A stretch of DNA of 64,000 bases, taken from the NCBI RefSeq assembly GCF_037201965.1, contig NZ_CP147518.1:6193001-6257000 (forward strand), in the 5' to 3' direction. Below, piece after piece: positions 8,659 to 17,879 of this stretch; positions within the stretch are counted from its first letter, which is position 1; every line of letters begins with the position of its first letter. The stretch comes from Spirosoma sp. SC4-14. GTDB lineage: Bacteria; Bacteroidota; Bacteroidia; Cytophagales; Spirosomataceae. The position numbers and the translations under genes are program-made. The notes beneath the pieces are model-generated. The model was given only the letters and a program-made list of their open reading frames with translations. It did not search any database and was not told the origin of the DNA.

Positions 8659-9486
8659 TTGCTTACACCTTTACGCAACGCTTATTACCTGAGCCTACCA
8701 GTCGTATTCGGAGCCGTGTTGTCGAATCGTATGGCCGCCCGCTTATCCGACGTATCGCCAGTCCATTGGGCCACACCTATTGTACTGGCGTTGGTTGTAT
8801 TTATTATTTATACGGTCGATCGACTGCTCGACATTCGTAAATCGGGCTTTTCGGCAACAGCCCGGCACAACTTTCACCATCGGTATGCTCCCCTGCTCTG
8901 GCGTGCAGTAGTGGGCGCTTCCCTTTTAGCCCTCGTCCTGACGTTCTTTCTGCCGGGTAGCGTTATCAGATTTGGCATCGTTCTGGGAGGTTTTTGTGCG
9001 GCCTATATAGGTGCCGTATTTCGGCTTCCGGCCCGGCACCCGGCATTGCTCCTGAAAGAACCGTTGGTAGCTGTTCTTTATTCGGTTGGTGTGTGGGGCA
9101 GTGTGTGGGTTCAGCGGCCAAAGCTTAGTGGGGTTGAATTTGTCGAGTTCCTGATGTTTTTGGGTATTGCATTTCAGAACCTACTGCTATTTGCCGTTAT
9201 GGAAGATCAGGAATTTCCGAATCAGCCCGACTTTTCGCTGGCGACCGTCTGGGGAGCCGATCGAAGCGATACACTATTGCGCTGGCTGACCTTTCTGATT
9301 ATTGCGACAGGGTTAGGGCTTTGCTTTTTTACTGTCGATCGTTTTGCACAACGATCGGCCATCATGCTGGCCATTATGAGCTTAACCTTATACGGCATCC
9401 AGCGCTATCCGGCTTATTTTCTTAACCATGAACGCTACCGTTGGCTGGGCGATGCCGTATTCTGGTTTCCAGCGCTGGTGCTCTAA
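8659..9486 (+). CDS. Multi-pass membrane protein, possibly UbiA prenyltransferase-like
   Basis: A 275-residue, strongly hydrophobic protein with about seven or eight predicted membrane helices. YTVDRLLDIRKS (D54 and D58) after the second helix resembles the first aspartate-rich motif of UbiA-superfamily prenyltransferases, though it is shorter than the classical NDxxDxxxD. The second Asp motif is not clear: MEDQEFPNQPDFS in a loop around residue 183 is the best candidate. So membrane location is seen, and UbiA-like chemistry is only a possibility. The start is taken as TTG at 8659 because the first helix begins immediately after it; the next methionine (residue 25) would delete that helix. 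It is co-directional with the MOSC gene, with a 73-bp gap. Confidence 0.6.
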   Translation: MLTPLRNAYYLSLPVVFGAVLSNRMAARLSDVSPVHWATPIVLALVVFIIYTVDRLLDIRKSGFSATARHNFHHRYAPLLWRAVVGASLLALVLTFFLPGSVIRFGIVLGGFCAAYIGAVFRLPARHPALLLKEPLVAVLYSVGVWGSVWVQRPKLSGVEFVEFLMFLGIAFQNLLLFAVMEDQEFPNQPDFSLATVWGADRSDTLLRWLTFLIIATGLGLCFFTVDRFAQRSAIMLAIMSLTLYGIQRYPAYFLNHERYRWLGDAVFWFPALVL

Positions 9487-9569
9487 GCAGCTATAGTAGG
9501 GTTATGCAGTATTGATTCGAGTCAATCTGGCTGAAGCAACTCCTCCGAATTCTGCCCGATATTTGTCTT

Positions 9570-9962
9570 ATGAAAATCGATCATATAGCCCTTTGGGTTC
9601 GCGACCTGGAACAGCTACGGCAGTTTTACGAAACCTATTTCAATGCCGTTGCCAATGCTAAATACATCAATGACAAAACGGGCTTTTCGTCCTATTTTCT
9701 AACGTTTCCAGACGGAGGTTCCCGGCTCGAACTAATGCAGATGACCGGTATCCCAGACTCCCAAAACGATCCCTTTGCTCAGTTTTCGGGGCTAATCCAT
9801 TTTGCCATTTCGGTTGGCAGCGAAACCACAGTCGATCATCTGACCCAACAACTGCGTGCCGATGGCTATACCATCGTGGGCGAACCACGGAGAACGGGTG
9901 ATGGCTATTACGAAAGTGTAGTGCTCGACCCAGAGCTAAACAGAATCGAAATAACCAGCTAG
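9570..9962 (+). CDS. VOC (glyoxalase/bleomycin-resistance) family protein
   Basis: A 130-residue protein, the size of a single VOC unit with two beta-alpha-beta-beta-beta modules. The four metal-ligand positions of the fold are all present: H5 (KIDHIALWV), E54 (SRLELMQM), H77 (GLIHFAISV) and E127 (NRIEITS). That makes a metal-dependent lyase, dioxygenase or isomerase more likely than a simple binding protein. The family covers glyoxalase I, dioxygenases and resistance proteins, and the sequence does not choose among them. Its TAG stop overlaps the stop codon of the convergent hydrolase gene through a shared CTAG. Confidence 0.85.
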   Translation: MKIDHIALWVRDLEQLRQFYETYFNAVANAKYINDKTGFSSYFLTFPDGGSRLELMQMTGIPDSQNDPFAQFSGLIHFAISVGSETTVDHLTQQLRADGYTIVGEPRRTGDGYYESVVLDPELNRIEITS

Positions 9963-10942
9963 GGAATCAGAACCGACGAATAGAATCCTTTAGCTATTTT
10001 TTTGTCTTTCAGAACCATTTCGTCGGGCTTCCCTTCTCTGGTTTTCACCCGATGCATCAGAATTTCCAGCAGAATATCGGTCATGTATTCGCGTTTATTG
10101 AATACAATGTCATGGCGGTTTTCGGGCAAAAGAAATTGTTTTACACGAGCATTGATCAAATGGTGCTGAGCAAATGACACATTGGTTGGATAGACCAGTT
10201 CGTCGCGCTGACCGTGCAACATAGTAATGTTAGCCTTGATTTTGGGCCAATCAGGCAAAATAGCTTCCAAAGCTTTACGGTGTGCCAGTTTTTCGTCGTT
10301 TGCCAGGCGAAGCAGTGGCGGTATTCCCCACCGCAACAGGGGCGTATCGACCCAGTGACTAATGGGATATGTTCGTTCCAGACCAGGCCCTAATGCCGAC
10401 GACACAAACACGACATGATTGACGGCATCTGGATTGTTCATAGCCAACCGAGCCGATACAGAGCCGCCATATGAGGAGCCAACAACCATCAGATAGGGGG
10501 CATCTTTATAGCGGTCGATCAAAGGTTGCAAGAGCTTAGCTTGTTTTACAATAGATGTTTCAACCCGCCCAAAATCGGAATAACCATAGCCCGGTCGGTC
10601 TACAGCCACCAATTGGGCCCGGTTCAGCAGGCTGGTATCTTTAAAGAATTCATTAAAAAACGAAAGTGAACTAGGTGCTCCGTGCACAAACAACACAACA
10701 GGCAATGCCGAATCGCCGGGCAGAGCCGGTGTTTCCATAAAGCGGATTGTACGCATGGACTCATGCCCCAGCTTTACCTGGTAATAGTGTACTTTAGGCT
10801 GTATTCGTTGGCCGCGAAACTCTGCGATCAATTCCTCATCCGTCTGTCTAAAATCAATAAACCAGGCAACAACTAATGTACCAGAAGCCAAAACCAGAAT
10901 TGTAAGCAAACTCCAGCGAAGAACAAGCAAAAACCGTTTCAT
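9959..10942 (-). CDS. Membrane-anchored alpha/beta hydrolase
   Basis: A 327-residue protein when started at the methionine opening MKRFLLVLRWSLL; an in-frame start at 10984 would add 14 residues. The first 30 residues form a signal anchor. The hydrolase fold is clear: the oxyanion HG motif in VVLFVHGAPSS, VDRPGYGYSD, the nucleophile elbow GSSYGG, a C-terminal acid in LHGQRDELV and a histidine in ENRHDIVF. This is a complete Ser-Asp-His triad, so an esterase, lipase or related activity in the periplasm or at the membrane is likely. No substrate is indicated. It converges on the VOC gene with overlapping stops. Confidence 0.85.
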   Translation of the reverse strand: MKRFLLVLRWSLLTILVLASGTLVVAWFIDFRQTDEELIAEFRGQRIQPKVHYYQVKLGHESMRTIRFMETPALPGDSALPVVLFVHGAPSSLSFFNEFFKDTSLLNRAQLVAVDRPGYGYSDFGRVETSIVKQAKLLQPLIDRYKDAPYLMVVGSSYGGSVSARLAMNNPDAVNHVVFVSSALGPGLERTYPISHWVDTPLLRWGIPPLLRLANDEKLAHRKALEAILPDWPKIKANITMLHGQRDELVYPTNVSFAQHHLINARVKQFLLPENRHDIVFNKREYMTDILLEILMHRVKTREGKPDEMVLKDKKIAKGFYSSVLIP

Positions 10943-11072
10943 ATGCAGTGTCGTGTGATTGTATAACTGCAAATCGGCGGCCAAAGGTTTACGAAGCGCC
11001 CGAAAGCTTTCTAAACGGCAAACATTATTAAGATTGAACTGCCTTGTTTGGCAGAAAAAACAGCAAAACGTT

Positions 11073-11240
11073 ATGAAAGAGAAAGCCGACGTTCCTGCTC
11101 AACTTAGCGAAATTGATCTGGATCAACCTGCTTCGGATACCCCTGGCGATTCGGCAACACTTCAGGAAACCCGTATTGCTCTTGGTGAGAAAGGCGCGCC
11201 AAAAAAGACAACAGAAGAAACGAATACGGCCCAAAAATAG
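11073..11240 (+). CDS. Small acidic hypothetical protein
   Basis: A 55-residue open frame beginning MKEKADVPAQLSEIDLDQP. It is polar and rich in Asp, Glu, Lys, Thr and Ala, with no signal or membrane segment, and is probably disordered. I do not recognise it. It lies between the divergently placed hydrolase and the convergent PAS gene. The frame is also open upstream (to 10959), but the downstream ATG gives a cleaner start. It could be a chance frame; composition and Bacteroidota-like codon use favour a real gene only moderately. Confidence 0.4.
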   Translation: MKEKADVPAQLSEIDLDQPASDTPGDSATLQETRIALGEKGAPKKTTEETNTAQK

Positions 11241-11268
11241 GGAGCCGTGTCATGCGCCTGCGGGACAT

Positions 11269-11808
11269 TTATTTCACTTCATTTTCTACCGCCAGAAAAT
11301 GGGTTAACTCACCATTATTATCGTAGAGGGGGTCGATTTGTAGCCGACACAGATAAGATTCTCCGCCCTTGCGGTAATTTAATAGATCGGCTTTTACCGG
11401 ATTAGCCCGCCGAAGCGACTCCCGAACGCGTAATAATGTTGCGGGATCGGTATCTGGTCCCTGTAGCATCCGTGGCGTTTGTCCGATGGCTTCTTTATGC
11501 GAATAGCCCGTCATAGTCAGAAAATTCCGACTGGTCCATAAAATAGTTTTCGACAGATCGGTCAGTATCAGCGTTGAGCCAGCCAGCAATTTCTTCACAT
11601 AGGCATTACGCTGCCGCCGGGACATATTCCAGTCAAAAATCTCGCCTAGTTGTCGAAACAGGTCTGCCTCTTTACGGCTGGCTCGTTGCTGCGCCTGAGC
11701 CAACATAAAGATCTCAAAACAGGCAACAGGATATGATCGATTTCCTTCCTGCCGAGACCGACTATAGACCTTGTTCACGAGTTCTGCATAGGATTCGGAT
11801 GTAAGCAT
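11269..11808 (-). CDS. LOV-like PAS-domain protein lacking the photoactive cysteine
   Basis: A 179-residue protein with a helical N-terminal region (1-72) and one PAS domain (about 76-177). The PAS is clearly of the LOV branch: FLTMTGYSHKEAIGQ, then TPRMLQGPDTDP, then NYRKGGESYLCRLQIDPLYD. In LOV photoreceptors the core motif is GxNCRFLQ, whose cysteine forms the flavin adduct. Here the aligned segment is GQTPRMLQ (109-116) with proline 112 in place of cysteine, and the late glutamine is replaced by glutamate (E175). Adduct photochemistry is therefore not expected; flavin redox sensing or a purely structural role remains possible. There is no output domain, so it probably acts by protein-protein contact. 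Confidence 0.8.
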   Translation of the reverse strand: MLTSESYAELVNKVYSRSRQEGNRSYPVACFEIFMLAQAQQRASRKEADLFRQLGEIFDWNMSRRQRNAYVKKLLAGSTLILTDLSKTILWTSRNFLTMTGYSHKEAIGQTPRMLQGPDTDPATLLRVRESLRRANPVKADLLNYRKGGESYLCRLQIDPLYDNNGELTHFLAVENEVK

Positions 11809-11993
11809 AACATCGGAGAGGAAAGGGTTTTCATAGGAAAGATAGCAGGTAGCACTAGCAAAACCTAATTAAAGTAGCGTCAATAGGGCAGAGGTAAAGT
11901 CCATCGAAAAAAAAATTTCAATAGGAATAGGCTGATAGCCAATGGCTCTACCCTCTAACCAGTCAAAAGACATTATTTTTTTTACATCTCCTC

Positions 11994-12024
11994 TTGCGTG
12001 TAACACAGAAAGCGCCTACTTTTG
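11994..12024 (+). promoter_or_regulatory. Bacteroidota-type promoter for tRNA-Asp
   Basis: TTG at 11994-11996, a 20-nt spacer, and TACTTTTG at 12017-12024 give a full match to the -33/-7 consensus of Bacteroidota. The tRNA begins 49 nt further on, so a short 5' leader must be removed by RNase P. Confidence 0.7.
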
Positions 12025-12072
12025 TGCCACGATTTAGGAAAACGACTGGCAACAGTCTCCAAGATCAGAAAT

Positions 12073-12149
12073 GGTTCGGTAGTTCAGTTGGTTAGAATAC
12101 CTGCCTGTCACGCAGGGGGTCGCGGGTTCGAGCCCCGTCCGGACCGCCA
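12073..12149 (+). tRNA. tRNA-Asp (GTC)
   Basis: A 77-nt cloverleaf. The acceptor stem GGTTCGG (12073-12079) pairs with CCGGACC (12139-12145), with one G-T pair. The anticodon stem CCTGC/GCAGG encloses CTGTCAC with anticodon GTC at 12107-12109. The T-arm holds GGGTTCGAGCCCC. Discriminator G and an encoded CCA (12147-12149) end the gene, and a terminator follows after two bases. Confidence 0.97.
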
Positions 12150-12151
12150 AC

Positions 12152-12190
12152 AAAAAAAGCACTTATCAGTAATGGTAAGTGCTTTTTTTT
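12152..12190 (+). terminator. Rho-independent terminator after tRNA-Asp
   Basis: GCACTTA pairs with TAAGTGC around a 10-nt loop; the stem extends into flanking A and T runs and ends in eight T residues (12183-12190). Confidence 0.85.
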
Positions 12191-12406
12191 GTTATTAGGT
12201 ACACCATTGTAAGGGGGATCAAGGACAAATTTTACGCGTTCCCCAATCCTATTAATGGTAGTATCTATCTCCACAACAGGGTCCAGTATAGGCAACATTA
12301 TTATATCGGCTTAACCGTTTTACCGATGAGCCATGCCAGCGTAGCGAAAAGCCTATTATTATTGCATAGTCCGACCGACATTGCACAAACAATTCATCTA
12401 TAAAAA

Positions 12407-13612
12407 ATGAACAGTCCAATTCTCATCTTTCTTACGGGCGTTTCACTAACGCTCACCGCCTGTGGTCAGAGTACATCCAGTAACTCGGCCTCCGTGGAAA
12501 CAAAAGACCCTAATTCGAACTACAAACCAGCCTTTGCAGGACAAACCAGAGTAGCCGCTGTCAAAACATCGACCAACTACGAAGGCAAGGTTCTGACAGA
12601 AACGCTGAAAAGTCCGTGGGGTATTACGAGCCTGCCCGACGGTCGGTTACTTATTACCGAAAAAGAAGGAACCATGCGTATTGCAACCCCAGCCGGAAAG
12701 GTTAGCGATCCCATTACCGGAATTCCTAAAGTAAATCCGTCGGGGCAGGGAGGGCTGTTAGGTATTCGCGTCGATCCGGCGTTCGAAACAAACCGGATGG
12801 TATACTGGGTGTTTTCGGAGCCAGGTTCGACGGGTAATGTTACCGCTGTTGCGAAAGGGAAGTTATCGGCCGACGAAAAAAAGATTGAAGGCGCTACGGT
12901 CATTTACCGGGCAACACCAGCCTATAATGGCAATCTGCATTATGGCGGCCGTATTCTGATTGATAAAGGTGGAAATCTGATCATCAGCACCGGCGAACGG
13001 TCAGACAAAGTGACCCGCCCGCAAGCGCAATCGCTCAATTCTGGACTTGGAAAGGTGATTCGGATCACTAAAGATGGGCAACCTGCTCCGGGCAATCCGT
13101 TTGCCAGCCAGGCAGGCACTCGCCCCGAGTTGTATTCATACGGACATCGGAATGTGCAGAGCCTGGCCTTCGATCCGGTATCGGGCGATTTGTGGGAAGG
13201 TGAGTTTGGGCCCAGAGGTGGCGACGAGATCAACCACATCGAACCCGGTAAAAATTATGGCTGGCCAACCATTACGTATGGCATTGAATACAGTGGCGAA
13301 AAAGTGGGGGAAGGCATTCAGCAAAAAGCCGGTCTTGAACAACCGGTTTATTATTGGGACCCATCGGTTTCGCCCAGCGGTATGACCTTCTATAGCAGCA
13401 ATCGAATTCCTGAATGGAAGAACAATCTCTTTGTTGGCACGCTGAGTGGAATGCACATTGCTCGGCTTGTGATCAAAGACAACAAAGTGGTGGGCGAAGA
13501 GCGCCTGTTAGGCAACGAATACCAACGCTTTCGGGATATAACTCAGGGCAACGACGGTGCCTTGTATGCCATTACCGATCAGGGTAGACTTTATCGAATC
13601 GATAAGAAATAA
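12407..13612 (+). CDS. PQQ-dependent aldose-sugar dehydrogenase-type lipoprotein
   Basis: A 401-residue protein of the glucose/sorbosone dehydrogenase (GSDH) family, a six-bladed beta-propeller related to E. coli YliI, which uses pyrroloquinoline quinone to oxidise aldoses. The N-terminus is a lipoprotein signal (lipobox LTAC with C19). Family landmarks include SPWGITSLPDGRLLITEKEG (about 65-85), HYGGRILID, YSYGHRNVQSLAFDP and GEFGPRGGDEINHIEPGKNYGWP. It would sit on a membrane facing the periplasm and pass electrons to the respiratory chain. PQQ synthesis genes are not in the window. It stands alone between the tRNA unit and a strong terminator. Activity on sugars is inferred from the family, not shown. 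Confidence 0.87.
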   Translation: MNSPILIFLTGVSLTLTACGQSTSSNSASVETKDPNSNYKPAFAGQTRVAAVKTSTNYEGKVLTETLKSPWGITSLPDGRLLITEKEGTMRIATPAGKVSDPITGIPKVNPSGQGGLLGIRVDPAFETNRMVYWVFSEPGSTGNVTAVAKGKLSADEKKIEGATVIYRATPAYNGNLHYGGRILIDKGGNLIISTGERSDKVTRPQAQSLNSGLGKVIRITKDGQPAPGNPFASQAGTRPELYSYGHRNVQSLAFDPVSGDLWEGEFGPRGGDEINHIEPGKNYGWPTITYGIEYSGEKVGEGIQQKAGLEQPVYYWDPSVSPSGMTFYSSNRIPEWKNNLFVGTLSGMHIARLVIKDNKVVGEERLLGNEYQRFRDITQGNDGALYAITDQGRLYRIDKK

Positions 13613-13620
13613 TACTTCAG

Positions 13621-13655
13621 CCAGAGCCTGCTAACGAGCAGGCTCTGGCATTTTT
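13621..13655 (+). terminator. Rho-independent terminator after the sugar dehydrogenase gene
   Basis: CCAGAGCCTGCT and AGCAGGCTCTGG form a perfect 12-bp stem with an AACG loop (13621-13648), followed by CA and a run of five T. Confidence 0.85.
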
Positions 13656-13756
13656 ATGGAATAGGTGCTAAACTCTGGCTTATTTTTTCAGGGTATTATA
13701 GCCTACAGAACCCTTTAGGCTTGTCTCCAGTAGTTTGTTTTGCAGGTAGCTTACTC

Positions 13757-14161
13757 TTAACCATTATCGGCCCTGTGGCTCTTCATTAGCTGTAGCATCA
13801 ACGCTGCCCCTAAGCCAACAAAAGCTCCCAGTGCGCCCCAGCCAATATCGGCCCACGTAAAATGGCGTTTCGGCAGCAAAAGCTGACCAATTTCCGCAAT
13901 AAATACAACGCCAATCAGAATCAGCCACCAGATAATCCACCAATAGGGCGACTGTTGGCGACTTGCTATAATGGACCCGGCAAAAGCTCCTAAAAACAAA
14001 AACGGCACCGCTGTTCGCAAATCATCATTGGCATGACTGTCGGTCCAGCGGGCAACCCAGTGTGGCACAAACCATACTAAATTCAGTCGCGGGTCGGGTA
14101 CCCAGCTCAAATAAAACACCAAAGCAATACCAAGCAAAAGTAGTATATACGTCAGACGCAT
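13757..14161 (-). CDS. VanZ-like family membrane protein
   Basis: A 134-residue protein from the start MRLTYILLLLGIAL; an in-frame start at 14203 would add 14 residues without a signal feature. It has four hydrophobic helices, with the VanZ-like pattern of a first helix followed by YLSWVPDPRLN, a middle pair of helices, and a late DIGWGALGAFVG segment. VanZ was named from a teicoplanin-resistance cluster, but most members are of unknown function, and no resistance genes occur here. Family call is moderately sure, function unknown. Confidence 0.75.
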   Translation of the reverse strand: MRLTYILLLLGIALVFYLSWVPDPRLNLVWFVPHWVARWTDSHANDDLRTAVPFLFLGAFAGSIIASRQQSPYWWIIWWLILIGVVFIAEIGQLLLPKRHFTWADIGWGALGAFVGLGAALMLQLMKSHRADNG

Positions 14162-14495
14162 TCGGACAGAGGTAGGATTGTATTGCAAACAAAACCAGAT
14201 CAACTCCGCTAACGGCGGTCGGCCTAATCGGAGTTAAACCAAACAGTGCTTATCGCTTCAATCATGAATCGACTACTGATGCCTGGCAAAGATAGCAACT
14301 TGTGATGTTACCTTTCTTACACAGTGCATTATCTATGATTAATCAAATGCCCCTAAAAAAAACTCATAAAACTGTTACTCCTTCAGGAACGTTTATAAGA
14401 AACTGGTTGCACTATGTAAAAGGATACTTTGTCCAATCTATTTTCACTACACTAGCTTGAAGAGTATATTTAGGCTATCAATCAATGACTAGCCA

Positions 14496-16886
14496 ATGAC
14501 TGGCAAAACAGCATCCTCTACTGATGAAAGTAAAGCGCTCAGCGAGCGTTTAGATGTAAATTTTGCGCTGAAAGCGGCCCGCCTGGGCGTATGGGAACTT
14601 GATCCGATTACACGCCAGTTTACCTTCGACGACCGGTGCCGGGAACTCTTTGGACTCACAACCGGCGATCTGCTATCCTATGAGCAGGTACTGCGTTATA
14701 TTCATCCAGACGATGTTGCTCGGGTCGATGACGCCATCGGCTGGGCAATGAACCGCGGCTCTACTGGCACTTATGATGTTACCCATCGCACCATTGGGGC
14801 TCACGATGGGCTATTCCGCTGGGTTCGATTTATTGGCCGCAGCTACTTCAACGACCAGGGAGACGTTTACCGTTTTGCGGGTGTGGCTCAGGATGTTACC
14901 AAAGATATACAGAATCAGAAACTGGAAGCCAGTGAGCAACGCTTTAGAAGTCTGATTGAAGAAGCTCCTGTAGCCACCTGTTTATTTGTTGGCCGCAATA
15001 TGGTTATTGAAGTAGCCAATGAAGCCATGATGAAATTTTGGGGGAAAGGCGACAGCGTACTGAACAGGCCCCTGACCGAAGCCATTCCGGAGCTGGTTGG
15101 GCAACCTTTTCTGGATATTCTGGATAACGTTTTCACGACCGGACAGACTTACCATGCTTCGGCGTCTAAAGCCAATCTCGTTGTCGACGGCAAACCCGGA
15201 ACCTATTATTTCGATTTCACCTATAAACCGCTGCTCAATGCCGCCGGTGATGTTTATGCCATTATGGATATGGCCGTCGATGTTACGGAACAGGTTATTG
15301 CCCGCCAGAAACTGGAAGAAAGCGAATTGTTTTCCCGTAGCATCATCGATAATTCACCCGTTGCCAAAATTGTCTTCGTTGGCGACGATATGGTGATCGA
15401 ACGAGTTAATCAGAATATGCTTAAAATGCTGGGGCGAGATACGTCGATAGCCGGTATGCGGTTTGTTGAAGCCTTACCCGAACTAACACAGACTCCGCTT
15501 TTGGAACGGATGAAACACGTATTGGCCACGGGCGAAATGTATGTCCAGTCCGAAGAAAAAATTGAGCTGATCAAATATGGCCAACTGTATACGGGCTACT
15601 ACAACTATGTATACAATGCTTTGCGCAACACATCGGGCGAAATTTATGGCATGATGGTTACGGCTACTGAAATAACGGAACAGGTGCTGGCCCGGCAAAA
15701 GGTAGAAGAAGCCGAAGAGTCGCTGCGGAGAGCCGTTGAGCTGGCAGAACTGGCTCCCTGGGAAATTGATCTGACCAGCAATCGGGTTACGTATAGCGAT
15801 CGGATGAAGGAATGGATTGGCCTGTCAGACAATGAACAGCCTTTACAGCAAATTACTGACCATATTCCAGAAAATGATCGGGAACGTATCCGGTTAGCGC
15901 TCGAAAAAGCGATGCGCCCCGAAACCGATGGGCTCTACAATGAAGTACATACTATTGAAAATGCGCGAACAGGCCAATGCCGAATCATTCATGCACAGGC
16001 TAAAACCTACTTCGACAAGTTGGGAAAAGCCTATAAAATGATTGGTACGGCACAGGATATCACCGTTCAGAAAAGTTTGCAGTTAGCGCTGGAGCAGCAG
16101 GTTCAGGAACGAACCGAAGCCCTCGAAGCCTCTAATCAGGAGTTGGCCGAATTTAATAAACTACTTACCCGCTCGAACCAGAATCTCGAACAGTTTGCCT
16201 ACATCGCCAGCCACGATTTGCAGGAACCATTGCGTAAGGTTCAGCAATTTGGCGATTTACTCCAGGCGCATTATATGGCCCAATTGGGCGAAGGAGCCGA
16301 TTATATCCTGCGTATGCAGCAGGCCGCCTACCGGATGTCGACATTGATAAAAGACCTGCTGGCGTTTTCCCGGATTTCAACCCGAAAAGAAACCATTACG
16401 CTGGTATCGCTGACAGACATTGTCAGTACGGTGTTGCTCGATCTGGATCTGCGGATTCAGGAAACCAATGCCACCATTCGTGTCGATTCTTTACCGACTG
16501 TGCAGGGCGACCGATCGCAGTTGGGGCAGTTGTTTCAGAATCTGCTGAGCAATGCCCTGAAATTTCGTCGGCCCGACGTTGAACCCGTCATTCGAATTAG
16601 GGCTCAACAAGTTGCGGCTGCTGATTTACCTCCATCGGTAACTCCAACCCGAATGGCTGCCTCCTACTACCGGATCGATGTTATCGACAATGGCATCGGA
16701 TTCGACGAAAAATACCTTGACCGTATTTTCCAGGTTTTTCAGCGACTACACGGCAAAAACCAATATGCAGGAACCGGCATAGGGTTGGCCATTTGCGAAA
16801 AAGTTGTCGATAATCATGGGGGAGCCATCACAGCAACCAGCCACCCCAACAAAGGGGCAACGTTCAGTGTTTTCCTGCCAATCTGA
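14496..16886 (+). CDS. Multi-PAS sensor histidine kinase
   Basis: A 796-residue soluble kinase without membrane segments. Four PAS units precede the kinase: a PAS_3-type domain (about 25-140), two PAS domains of similar sequence (about 145-260 and 275-395), and another PAS_3-like one (405-525). A coiled coil (535-575) leads into the HisKA helix with the phosphoacceptor H573 in SHDLQEPLRKV. The ATP-binding domain shows an N box around NLLSNALKF, the DNGIGFD G1 motif and the GTGIGLAIC G2 motif near the end. It has no receiver domain and no adjacent response regulator, so it is an orphan. Its kinase core closely resembles that of the kinase at 42676-44697, suggesting paralogy. The signal sensed is unknown. 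Confidence 0.92.
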   Translation: MTGKTASSTDESKALSERLDVNFALKAARLGVWELDPITRQFTFDDRCRELFGLTTGDLLSYEQVLRYIHPDDVARVDDAIGWAMNRGSTGTYDVTHRTIGAHDGLFRWVRFIGRSYFNDQGDVYRFAGVAQDVTKDIQNQKLEASEQRFRSLIEEAPVATCLFVGRNMVIEVANEAMMKFWGKGDSVLNRPLTEAIPELVGQPFLDILDNVFTTGQTYHASASKANLVVDGKPGTYYFDFTYKPLLNAAGDVYAIMDMAVDVTEQVIARQKLEESELFSRSIIDNSPVAKIVFVGDDMVIERVNQNMLKMLGRDTSIAGMRFVEALPELTQTPLLERMKHVLATGEMYVQSEEKIELIKYGQLYTGYYNYVYNALRNTSGEIYGMMVTATEITEQVLARQKVEEAEESLRRAVELAELAPWEIDLTSNRVTYSDRMKEWIGLSDNEQPLQQITDHIPENDRERIRLALEKAMRPETDGLYNEVHTIENARTGQCRIIHAQAKTYFDKLGKAYKMIGTAQDITVQKSLQLALEQQVQERTEALEASNQELAEFNKLLTRSNQNLEQFAYIASHDLQEPLRKVQQFGDLLQAHYMAQLGEGADYILRMQQAAYRMSTLIKDLLAFSRISTRKETITLVSLTDIVSTVLLDLDLRIQETNATIRVDSLPTVQGDRSQLGQLFQNLLSNALKFRRPDVEPVIRIRAQQVAAADLPPSVTPTRMAASYYRIDVIDNGIGFDEKYLDRIFQVFQRLHGKNQYAGTGIGLAICEKVVDNHGGAITATSHPNKGATFSVFLPI

Positions 16887-16958
16887 TACCGCTATATTCT
16901 GGCATCCAATCTGTTTATCTAGTAGTTTTATACACTATCTTACTCACTACATACCGTT

Positions 16959-17873
16959 ATGTTGGATCTGGTTATCGATGCACGCCCTGCTTCGCTGGGA
17001 AATGGGTTTTCTGTTCGGCGGATTTTGCCTTATCGGCTCCGCCGTATGCTTGGCCCGTTCATATTTATGGATCATGGTGGGCCGGTTACGCTCGAACCGT
17101 CGCAGATACCGAGTATGGATGTATTGCCACACCCGCATATTGGTCTGTCGACAGTAAGTTACCTCTTCGATGGCCTTGTTACTCACCGCGACAGCCTGGG
17201 CGTTGAGCAGGTGATCCGCCCCGGCGAAGTAAACTGGATGACCGCAGGCAGCGGTATTGCACACTCCGAACGCTTTGAAGATCCGGCTATGCTGGCAGGT
17301 GGCAAACTCGAAATGATACAAACCTGGGTGGCCTTGCCCGAAGCTATTGAAGAAAACGCACCAACTTTCGAGAACTATCAGGCTCATGAACTGCCCATTT
17401 TCACAGATAAAGGTGTTTGGATGCGGTTAATTGCAGGAGACGCGTTTGGGCTACATAACAATGTAAAAACGCATTCACCGCTGTTCTATGCCCATGTTGT
17501 TTTACAGCCAGGGACTCATTTTGGGCTACCCACTGGCTATCCCGAACGGGGGGCTTATGTGGCCAAAGGGAGTGTAGCCGTACATGGACACACCTATGGC
17601 GCCGGGCAATTGCTGGTATTTACACCCGGTATCGATCCGGTACTGGTTGCGTCGGAAACCTGCACCCTCATGCTGCTGGGTGGCGAACCACTGGGCGAGC
17701 GATTTATCTGGTGGAATTTTGTTTCTTCCCGACGCGATCGTATCGACCAGGCGAAAGCCGACTGGCTCGCGGGCCGCATTGCCCTCCCCCCCAACGACAA
17801 CACTGAATTTGTGCCGCTCCCACAGGATAAATCGAAACCCGCCGGAACACCACCCCCACCCTTGCTGTCGTAA
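16959..17873 (+). CDS. Pirin family bicupin
   Basis: A 304-residue protein with the two-cupin architecture of pirin. The N-terminal cupin keeps the iron ligands H58 and H60 (LPHPHIGLSTVSYLF) and H102 with E104 (GSGIAHSERF), within the pirin signature beginning DARPASLGNGFSVRR and FMDHGGP. The C-terminal cupin (about 190-270) is metal-free in the family. Bacterial pirins have been described as quercetin 2,3-dioxygenases (YhhW) or as regulators of metabolic enzymes, so the role here is not fixed. It follows the histidine kinase by 72 bp and ends 6 bp before the convergent GntR gene. Confidence 0.9.
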   Translation: MLDLVIDARPASLGNGFSVRRILPYRLRRMLGPFIFMDHGGPVTLEPSQIPSMDVLPHPHIGLSTVSYLFDGLVTHRDSLGVEQVIRPGEVNWMTAGSGIAHSERFEDPAMLAGGKLEMIQTWVALPEAIEENAPTFENYQAHELPIFTDKGVWMRLIAGDAFGLHNNVKTHSPLFYAHVVLQPGTHFGLPTGYPERGAYVAKGSVAVHGHTYGAGQLLVFTPGIDPVLVASETCTLMLLGGEPLGERFIWWNFVSSRRDRIDQAKADWLAGRIALPPNDNTEFVPLPQDKSKPAGTPPPPLLS

Positions 17874-17879
17874 CCTTAC

